From positions 141,524,241-141,588,240 of the forward strand of contig CM043945.1 of assembly GCA_014529385.2 (NCBI GenBank): a stretch of DNA of 64,000 nt, in the 5' to 3' direction. This document shows, piece by piece, positions 55,969-64,000 of the stretch. Numbering within the stretch: position 1 is the first letter of the stretch; each line of letters opens with the position of its first letter. The notes under the pieces are model-generated. The model ran no database searches. It was given only the letters and a program-made list of their open reading frames with translations, and was not told the origin of the DNA. This stretch comes from Adiantum capillus-veneris (lineage: Eukaryota > Streptophyta > Polypodiopsida > Polypodiales > Pteridaceae). The position numbers were made by a program, and so were the translations under genes.

Positions 55969-57852
55969 CTACCAGAGTCCTAAAGGCATTGTGATTAGAT
56001 CCACAACCCATTTATAGTGCATGGCTAGTGGATATGTAGGGTGCAATCCATCACGATGTCGGACATTTGAATACATTTGACAAGTTACACATGACTCTAC
56101 AAATTGAGATACATCTTTATACATACACTTCCACCAATATTTTTCTTTCAACTTGGAGAAGGTTGCCCACACACCCCTGTGTCTAGCCCATAGACTCTCA
56201 TGAAACTCTTGCATGAGCTTTACTTGATTCTTTTTTTTACATATAACCCATTGTGGTGTAGCACCCTTTTGTTTAGGATGCTTCCACAAGTAACCGTCCC
56301 TCAAAAAGTACCCATATGCTTTCTTGCGTATCCTCTTGAATTCTTGTTCAGACCAATCATCCTGTTTTGTTAGAGTACTCAAGTAGCTTCCAATAAGAAG
56401 CCAATCACCTTCATAAAGCTCTTTCAAGAATGATTCAAATAGATTAGTCATGCAGACATTGTTACCTTTGACATGAGAGATAGAATAGAACTTTGTGCCT
56501 ACATCGTCTCCCTCGTCAATCATTTGTGACTCATCTTCATACCTTGCCCTTGATAGCATATCTGCCACTGTATTGTCTTTACCTGCAATGTGCTTAAACT
56601 CAGGATTTAAGGACTTAATGTAGGTAATCCATCGCAACATAGCAATGTCTGGTGTTGAGCAGCTTGTAATCATCCCAATAAGTGGTAGACAATCTGTTTC
56701 TACAACCACACATGCACCAATTAGGTACTCTTTCCCACTTTTCAAGGCTGTAACCATACCCCATAACTCTCTCTTTATCTGTGGATAGTTTCTTTGGCGA
56801 GCACTTAGCACCTTTGATCCAAATCTTACCACATACCTCTGTCCTTCTTTGTCATCTTGCCCTATTGCCCATCCAATCCCTGTAGGACTGGTGTCTATTG
56901 TCACAATTACTGGCCTTTGACACTCATAGTCTACCTTTCTCAAATTTGTTGTTGACAGGAGCAACTCCTTTAGCTTTCTCATGGATTTTACATGTGCTTC
57001 TGTCCATTTAAACTTCTGATTCTTTCTAAGCAGCTGATAAAGAGGATCAGCTACATGTGCATAATGTGGAATCCAAATAACATAGAAGACACATGCTCCA
57101 AGAAACCTTCTAACCTCAGTGATGATAGTGCATGTTTCTTTCATTCTTTGGATGGCATCTACCTTTGATGGACAAGGTTTCCTACCATATGGCCCGCACA
57201 TGTGCCCCACAATAAGCACTTCATTGACACCAAACATAGACTTTTTCCCTGACAATGTAAGATTCACTTCTTCCAACCTAGACAAAATTTTATCACAATC
57301 ATTTATGTGATTTATCACAAACCTGCGACATCCCTTGAGATCCAAAGCTTCATCTTTGTCACTTTCTTCACATCCTTTGATAGGCAAATCATCAATGAAA
57401 GGCATTGTGATTTGAGAAATAAAATCACGTAAGACCTTATTCATCCCATTCATCATATGTGCAACCGAGTTGGTTGCTCCCTGTGGCAAGGTACACATCC
57501 TTACCAAACCCAAAGGTGTCCTCATGGTTGTCAAGTCTATGCTTTCGATTGCAAGCTGAAATTGATCATACCCTGAGTAGAGATCCCCCATTGAGTAGAT
57601 TGCCCTCCCTGCAAATGCCTCTGCAAACTCATCCACAATTGGACCTATACCTACATTTCTTATTGTCACCTTGTTCACTGGTTGCATATCTTGGATGAAG
57701 CGTAGAGAACCATTCTTCTTCAGAACTATGAACCACCTGTTTGAGTATGGAGCACAAGAAGGCTCCAAGATTCCCATTTTGATTTTTTCATCAGTAGCTC
57801 TACTAACTTTGGCAAATGAGCCTTTGGAACCGGAATAGGCCGCAGATTCCAA
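55969..57852 (-). pseudogene. RT-RNase H-integrase N-terminal part of element 4
   Basis: 627 open codons. RT motifs: GILEPS, LRFIQDMQPVN, FIDD (PFIDDLPIKG); RNase H with intact catalytic residues (VTIDTSPTG, KRELWG, VETDC, NTVADMLSR); integrase zinc module (H..H..C..C ending CVTCQ) and the first catalytic Asp in VVDLITMP, then TAG 55971-55969. The real N-terminus lies in another frame (ORF 57959-57726 carries the TIPHVPWN...PVPKAHLPKL stretch), so there is a frameshift near 57830. Because RNase H is complete, it is unlike the degenerate first RNase H of elements 1 and 2. Confidence 0.9.
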
Positions 57853-57959
57853 GGCACATGAGGTATTGTGAAAATTACCATAGGAACTACAATAGAAGGA
57901 TCAACACATCCTATCGCATGTGGCTCAAATGCAAAAGCCTTACCATGCTTTGAAAGCAT

Positions 57960-58880
57960 TTATTTGAAGCACTTTGTCTCCTCCTGTGTTAGAAACTCCT
58001 CGCGACCAATTTGCAACTCTTGGAAAGACTCCTTTGTGAACATATGCCCAATATTTTTAGGATTCCTCAAACTTGGTTGTAAAGAAGCCTACTCAATCTT
58101 TTCCGTATTGTTGGGTGGTAAGGGTGAAGCTACTAGTTTCACCTTCTTTGCTACACTCTTGTATTTAGTTTCAACATGGACTTCTGGGCCAAGTGTTTGG
58201 TTTTCTTTAAAGGCTTCTATTACTTGATACATGTCCATAGAGAAAACTTCCACAACTTCATTTTCAAGATGCAAACTAGACCCCATTATAGCATCAAGCT
58301 CACCCATAGTATCTACAAAAGAAACATGCTCACACAAACCCAAAACATTTTCAGTAGGCTCTAGCAACCCACTCTTTTTCATGCCTATTTGTACATTATG
58401 AACATATTTCCTCTCACATCTCTTCAAATCTTCAAGTTTTGTAAAACATACTGATCCATTCTTTGTTACCAAGGAGCTTGTTGAAAAAGATTCACCTATT
58501 TTTGGATCAAGCGAGACCCTTTTTCTTTCTGTACCACTGCAATCCCGCTTTACAATGGTACTTGGCCAAAACCCATCATTTCTTGATGATCATGAAACTC
58601 TTTTCTCACCTTTGGTAGAGGATGTTCTCTGAGGTTGTCACGATTTCTTTCATGGTTTACACAAACTGTGAGAAATTGGACAGCTCGTTTACCATCTTTG
58701 CTACGTATCCTAGCATATGCTGAACCATAATCCATTACCTTTGTTTCCATTCGAAATCCCACAATGTAGGGTTGTCCAAGGATGAGATGCTATGAAGATG
58801 TTTCCTGCAGTCGACCTTGAGGTTGAGGCAATTGAAGTACAAAATAGTAAGATGCTCTCTGTGAAAACCACAGAAATCAA
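57960..58880 (-). pseudogene. Protease/linker remnant of element 4
   Basis: Fragments in more than one frame: 58472-58089 (127 codons, acidic linker) and 58762-58550 (GFRMETKVMDYGSAYARI, resembling the region after the protease). A frame preceding it contains ILGQP-like sequence. No intact gag or catalytic D[ST]GA is visible. Border with plus-strand sequence is approximate. Confidence 0.5.
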
Positions 58881-59290
58881 ACTACCTTTGGATGTCAGTA
58901 ACTTCACTGAGAAGCATGCTCAGATGATGCTTCCTGCTGTGCCTGACTTCAGGATTGGAGACAGGACCTATATCTTTTTACATGATGTGCAAAGCATCTT
59001 TTATGTAAGGGAGGACTTCTCCCTGGCTATCATTTCCAGAGTCCAAGAGGAGAGGAGTGGATTTGTTTCAGAGGATAGTAGTGATGAGATGAGGCAATGG
59101 AAACATCCAACAATCCAATGGAATGCCTCCGAAGATGCTCTGAGAAAGCTGAAAAATACAAGGAGACACTATCTGATGAAGCCACCTTCCAAGCAATAAG
59201 ACAAAGCCTAAGACTATCAACAAGTAACAAAGAAGTGGAGGATTGGTTTAACCATTCAGGTCACAGGTCAACTACATCTGTAGACCTATG
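58881..59290 (+). pseudogene. Unidentified exon-like ORF region
   Basis: A 135-codon ORF (58792-59199) overlaps a second frame (59097-59294). Both look protein-like, the second with heptad-like Glu/Lys/Leu content (SEKAEKYKETLSDEATF). A donor-like atg|gtagga lies at 59290. The first 90 bases overlap element 4 remnants, so the ATG at 58792 is doubtful. No domain recognised. Confidence 0.3.
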
Positions 59291-59385
59291 GTAGGAAAAC
59301 CTCTTTTTGCAGGATGAGAGCTTCATGGAAACTCTCTCTCTCTCTCTCTCTATGTGTGTCACTTACTCAAACATTATATGTGCAG

Positions 59386-59817
59386 TCTTGGATTGCTGAC
59401 AAGGACGAATTCCTTTGAAAGCGGACTAGAGAGTATCGTGGAAGGGATGCGACCCTAGTGCAGTACCTTTCAAAGCTTTGCGAGTCGCCCATTGTAGTTT
59501 TTCACAATTCCATGTCACAAGAGGGTTCAATAGCAACTTACACATTAAAGAAACTATCACGCTTCTTGGGTTGACCCATGCTGCCCGAAAGTGCAGATAA
59601 TGTCATTCTTGTGGAAAAAGTGTTTGCTAGAGATTGTTTTGGTTACTGCCCGGGCTATACAGGTGGTCGGGCAGCGTATTTCTACACTTACACAGCAATG
59701 GCACTAGCTCTTGGTAGACAAAAACCAGATGAACGTTTAGAGTATGGCAAACATCTCATGATTCGTTACAAGGGTGATGTGCCAAAAAACAAAATTGAAC
59801 CTTCAAAATCTTGATAC
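59386..59817 (+). pseudogene. Unidentified exon remnant with two stops
   Basis: After an acceptor-like ttatatgtgcag at 59385 one frame runs to TGA 59814 with stops at about 59416 and 59571 (both TGA). Its last part is the 78-codon ORF 59578-59814, with a Cys/Gly/Tyr-rich stretch (DCFGYCPGYTGGRAAYFYTYT). I recognise no family. Probably the 3' part of the gene represented at 58881-59290, but the joining frames are unresolved. Confidence 0.3.
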
Positions 59818-60009
59818 ACTACAAGTAGCAATTGTATAAGATCATGTATTACAGAAATTTTGTACAATGTCATCCACTCAGAGTATCTTTCTCCACTTGT
59901 GGTTCACATACACCATTGTCTCTCTCCACCTTCGTTGACTTTCACGAGCACTGGAGTTGTTGCATGCCATTGATCTTTTAACTTTTTGTTGTTGTAAATG
60001 TATGATGGC

Positions 60010-62507
60010 TTATGCTATTGTTGAAGAGGCCAAGACTTCTTTTGCCTGCATTCGATGAATGATTCTATGATAGAACCATTCAAATAGTTCTCTCAAACTG
60101 TTAGCCTTGATTCGAGAGCCACCATGTCGTGTGTGCCTGAAATAAGCATTTCTCGCCATGTAATGAGACTTTTCCATCCCTTGGGTATTCCATATTGCTG
60201 GGTTCCCATACTTTTGTATAAAATATGGTAAATGATTGAGAATGATGCGCTGGATATGACAACAGATTAGTTAGAATGTTTTACATTCACATAGTTGCAC
60301 ATAAAAGAGAATCAAATACACAATAATACCATGTAGTGAGTAATCTGGGTGTCTGTCCATGCTGTCTTGAATGATTTTTTGAGAAGGTTGAGATTCTCCT
60401 TGAACTTGTTCATATCACCTTGTGACCAGTCATCTTTGTCGCACATCAAAAATAGGATGTCTATTGATCGCCAAACCTAGCCTTCACGTTACGAGTAGTT
60501 GGTTCTTGGTCTTTGACTACAATATGTAGCTTTTCCAGCTCTGATACTCTATCTTGCTAACATAAGATGTGTTATATATTTTTCCATGTTTTGTTAGCTT
60601 CGAATCTCGTATTCCTTGGGGTTTAGATAAAAACCTCCGTGCCTTCACCCCACTGATGGATGGTTTGCATGGGACATCCTTCTCAGCAGTTGATCTCTTT
60701 TCGTCCCGCTGGATTTTCACATTGACACCATGAAGCCCCATATCCGACAGTACCAATTCTAAGCACTGCAGGGCTACTTGTCGCTCTGCTGAGTTCTTAA
60801 TTTTCCAAGCAAACCCGATATATAAGTAGACCAATTTCTCCACAATTCTACAAAGGGCATGCATTGTACAGATGTGGACATTCACAAGTGGTATTTTCAA
60901 AACCGGTCAAAAACAGGGTCCTCAATGTGACGTGTTGGAGCTTTTCTCCACCACTTTGGGTCCATGACCTTTGCAGGCTCCATGCAGAACAAACACGGCG
61001 ACTTTGCCATTGCACCCATTCCACAATTATATATGCACTTTAATGTTTTGAGGTCACCTGCAAGATGCCACTGAACTTGAAAGTCTCCCCTTCCATCTAG
61101 ACGTAGTACCTCTCCCTGGTTAGTATGTCGATCAATCACCTCCGGAATATTAGTTCCATGGAACACCCAATATAGAATCTCATGATCTTCTTTCTTTACC
61201 TGTAACACAAAATAAATGAGACTTAAGTAGATGTGAACATTTGAGCTTACCTGAGAATCTCGCTTACCTCAAACGCACCAAGCCACCATATGTTAGATTC
61301 TGATTGAACACTAAAATACAAAGGATCATCACTGGGACACTTTGAGAGGGCTCTATTCATTAAAGTAATAGTAACACGCTCTAGATTTTTCTCTTTAACA
61401 AGATCACACTCATCCAGTTTTAACACAAAATGTAATACCCCTCGTGACTCTTCAAATGTGATGTTGTAAAACTCCACCATTCTCTTCTGTAACATCTGCA
61501 GGTCCATAACAATATTATTGAACTCATCATATGCCATGTTTGCTCCATGGCCACTGTAAGTTGCTTTAATATGAAAGGGCTATCCAAGATAGTCTCCCTG
61601 TGCCTCGTTAAGTTGAAGCCTCTCTTTCCAAACACTTGAGGCTGATGGTAAAAGTTTGGATTTATTACCCTTCTTAACAAAGATGGATGAGACAGATTTT
61701 TGTATAGCCCAATATCCTCTTTTGCTTACACCAAGTGAATCAAGTGTGCCTTGTATCTCTTTTACAGGCACTGAGTTCTCTGAAATAAAGCGGTCCACTA
61801 CATTTCGTTGTAGGACCTTAAACTTCTTGTCATGTACTATATCTGCTGCCAGGCTTCTACTTATAAGTGGCTTCAATCTCTTTCCTATATTGGCTTTGGG
61901 GTCAATGTTTTCCTTGTCATGATCGATTGAATCTCTACATGAAGACAATGCATAAGTAAATAACAGAAAATTTACTTCACTAACACTATTTAGGCACATG
62001 AAAACAATGCATAACAAGAAAAAACATAAAGATTAGTTAACTAAGACAATGTAGCCAACCAAGAAGCATCACCTTAATTCTTGGATTCTTTTCTTGAGAC
62101 CTCCGGATGCAACTTGCAATGTTTCAAGATTACGCAATTTCTTTTAGTTCCTGTACCTCTGCTTTGTGTTGCAAAATGGTAACCTGATCTGTAGAATGTA
62201 AATGTGAAAGACGAACAATCTCACATTGTTGAGCTTGGAGAATGCCCTTATAAGTTTCATCTTCCCTTGTAAGAGATTTACAATAACCCAGAAGGCCTTT
62301 TTCTCCATCACGAGCAAAGGTCAATAAGCTTGTAGGATTGACAAACGGTGGAGACGCATTAGTCATTGGATTCTTAGGGTAGAGAGAGTCTCTTGTCCAG
62401 ATATCTATGTGTTTAGCTCCCTGAGCTCTGAGCGTGTCTATGGATGCGGGAGGTATATGTGTGTTTGTTTTACTACGCTTAATCAATGGTTGGTACTCAT
62501 TGTCCAA
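60010..62507 (-). pseudogene. DDE-transposase-like gene with introns
   Basis: Exons on the minus strand: 62507-62073 (ends in a coiled-coil-like stretch; a one-base shift near 62135), 61934-61268, 61199-about 60480, up to 60330, then 60249-60010 (stop TAA 60012-60010). Supported introns include 61267-61200 (gtaagc...ttacag) and 60329-60250 (phase 0). Exon 2 has an HTH-like LGVSKRGYWAI and a first acidic site KLDECDL; exon 3 has HLAGDLKTL then C-x-x-C (SPCLFC), and VHICTMHALCRIVEKL; the last exon has NTQGMEKSHYMAR. D...D...E with 'GDxK' and 'QGxEK' resembles a transposase family I recall from animal genomes, but I cannot name it. Broken by TAG 61582-61580 and a frameshift near 60900. Confidence 0.6.
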
Positions 62508-63036
62508 ATCAATGTGAAGGTGATATTTGGCTCGTTTCTACGTAAAATTTGTGCCATTTGAGGAGTGCGCCATTAGCCAAATGTGCAGGTTTAATGGAAA
62601 GTGAATAGTGGCTGCGATTTCGTCCCTCCATGTTAGCCTCATTCCCTCCATATTGACGAGGTTCATTCAATGCAACTGAAAAGAAGATTATCGCTCAATC
62701 TTTACGAACGAATGTTCAAAAGAGTAAGGAATCTACTTAAAGTACACTTTTTGAAATTTTACCATGAAAGACCCACCTCTATTATTTGCCATTTTTTCTA
62801 GAGAGAGAGTGCAAGAAATACATTTTCTTAGAAGGCCCTCCAAATGAACTCTGAAATTTTCTAATGTGCCACCAACACATGCTCCATCAACAATTGGTGC
62901 ACTTATACAAAATTTACCTCAATGCTCTTTCTTTTGCTCACCAAATTCTCAAGTGAGTGCAGTTCCTCTACATAGAGCTATTCAGCTGAGTGGTGTGTGG
63001 GAAAAAAGAAAATTTCTGAGTAGAGGAGGAACACTA
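62508..63036. other. Spacer between divergent genes
   Basis: No ORF of note. Lies between the minus-strand transposase-like gene and plus-strand exon-like sequence, so it may hold both promoters. Only weak AT-rich words seen. Confidence 0.35.
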
Positions 63037-63600
63037 TGAACACCATATCTGCACAAAGAGAGTCATTATTGTCTTCAATAGCTGAGGTAATAGGAGATGT
63101 TGTACATAGAAAAATTGTCAAATACGTGTTCCAAGAGCTTGAACAAGCCCTGATACAGCTATGGTGTTTAGAGGTAGACTAACTTTTGTTGATGCAAACA
63201 TTACCTACCATGTGTTGAACACCTTTCACTTAGATAAGGAGACAATTCTACTCAACGAGGTGTCACTCAAGTTGACAATAGGAGACTTGCCCATGTTCTC
63301 AAAATACCCACACCATCCATTGCTGAGGCAATCAGAAAAATTTAAAAGAAGACGAACAAGCAAAGAAGAAAAGAAAATATGGTCCACAAGGCATTCCAGA
63401 AGCAACACTAGAATGTGTCTTAGTATACAAATTCATTGTTGAAACAATAAGTCTAGAAAACAACCCAACATACCTCTCTAAGAAATTATTTTCCATGCTA
63501 CTAGCTAGGATCATAGATCCAAAGGCAATTTCTTTATACCAATGTTTGACAGCAAATTGCCGAGGCAAAATCTAGGAGTTTGTTCAAGGCCTTGTATGTC
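63037..63600 (+). pseudogene. Gene-like region with conflicting frames
   Basis: An ATG at 63037 opens a short frame (~50 codons) to a stop near 63180. A 93-codon ORF (63161-63442) and a third frame (about 63370-63560, containing YLSKKLFSMLLARIIDPKA) both look protein-like. No single continuous reading is possible without splicing or frame repair. 'ttgtatgtcaagcaa' near 63586 also occurs in the DGQH pseudogene at 42549; this 15-base match may be chance or a shared exon. Function not assigned. Confidence 0.28.
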
Positions 63601-63639
63601 AAGCAATTTTTTAACTGGGAAATTTTTTTACCACCAAAT

Positions 63640-64000
63640 ATGACTATTCAGATGGCCTTGACCAAGGGAGCTGGAGAAAGCTCAAGAAAACCACAAGTAG
63701 TTTCTTTATCATTGAATTGTAAAGAGACAAAGGTTGAAGTACAAGCAAAGGGTGGAAAACCAAAAGACACTGCAACCAAGCTACCAATAACAAAAAAGGG
63801 TAAGAAGATGCACAAGGGGGTCAAAAGACCATTATCTCAAGCAAAACCCGGTTCATCAAGAAAGAATCCTAAAATCGTTGGATTGCTTAAGAAATTTCAA
63901 GCAAGGATGCAAAAGCTAGTTTGCACATTTGTTCCGCTGGTTGATATTGTTGAAGGTAAAACTAGCACACAAGAAGTTCCCAAGGAGAGAGCTAGCCAAG
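63640..64000 (+). CDS. Lysine-rich ORF running off the window
   Basis: Open from ATG 63640 to the window end (about 120 codons, no stop). Strongly basic, with lysine/serine/proline clusters (KKGKKMHKGVKR, SSRKNPK), then a more hydrophobic stretch (FVPLVDIV). Probably an exon; upstream frame continues to about 63580. Composition suggests a nuclear or DNA-binding protein, which is inference only. Not seen complete. Confidence 0.4.
   Translation, partial: MTIQMALTKGAGESSRKPQVVSLSLNCKETKVEVQAKGGKPKDTATKLPITKKGKKMHKGVKRPLSQAKPGSSRKNPKIVGLLKKFQARMQKLVCTFVPLVDIVEGKTSTQEVPKERASQ

Larger units (their letters stand above)
54701..58880 (-). mobile_element. Decayed Ty3/gypsy element 4, a different lineage
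   Basis: Minus strand: remnants of protease/linker (58880-57960), RT-RNase H-integrase N part (57852-55969), integrase C part (55928-55023), a purine-rich tract (54976-54965, agagggggtgga) and the start of a 3' LTR (TGTCGTGC from 54964 downward). It has a single RNase H and a long acidic C-terminal tail, unlike elements 1-3. The 5' side is truncated near 58.8-58.9 kb where plus-strand gene-like sequence begins, and no 5' LTR is in the window. At least two frame breaks and one stop interrupt pol. Confidence 0.85.

Overview
Organism and overall character. The window looks like repeat-rich nuclear DNA of a land plant: intron-containing gene remnants, plant-type Ty3/gypsy retrotransposons (including Tat-like elements with two RNase H domains), long (GA)n/(CT)n microsatellites and a long satellite array. 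I cannot name the species; a large-genome plant such as a fern or another non-model lineage is a weak inference. I saw no tRNA, rRNA or CRISPR array.

Layout. (1) About 1-2.76, 15.17-20.25 and 29.42-41.33 kb are one satellite family: monomers of about 440 bp built from ~50-bp subrepeats around the 20-mer ttggacaagtggtggacctt, always in the same orientation. From 29.4 to 41.3 kb the monomers form an eight-monomer higher-order repeat. (2) 2.76-15.17 kb is Tat-like LTR retrotransposon 1 (minus strand), with 2.65-kb LTRs, gag-pol broken by one in-frame TAG, and accessory ORFs upstream of gag. Its low-coordinate side has an extra 136-bp piece of leader outside the LTR. (3) 20.25-29.42 kb is Tat-like element 2 (minus strand), with 1.45-kb LTRs and an uninterrupted 1727-codon gag-pol frame, inserted between two satellite monomers. 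(4) 41.4-64 kb is non-satellite DNA holding decayed genes and mobile-element pieces: a pseudogene with a DGQH motif, several small local repeats, a LINE fragment, an unidentified spliced gene, a minus-strand gene joining a histone H3-like fold, a Ulp1-type protease and an FCP1/NIF phosphatase-like domain, a third Tat-like LTR plus leader, a different Ty3/gypsy element with broken pol, an intron-containing DDE-transposase-like gene, and a lysine-rich ORF running off the window.

How the parts relate. The three Tat-like elements share two paralogous ~70-residue leader ORFs, here called A and B, and elements 1 and 2 also share a third leader ORF family, C. These are conserved at protein level while their order differs, so the elements seem to carry an uncharacterised accessory cassette. 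The most unusual host-like locus is the H3 / Ulp1 / NIF gene at 50.04-52.83 kb: intron phases join its later exons in frame, but it has lost its usual start and carries four premature stops (plus a possible fifth at one exon edge), each one transition away from a sense codon. It is probably a decaying copy. An intact relative elsewhere would be a notable fusion protein.
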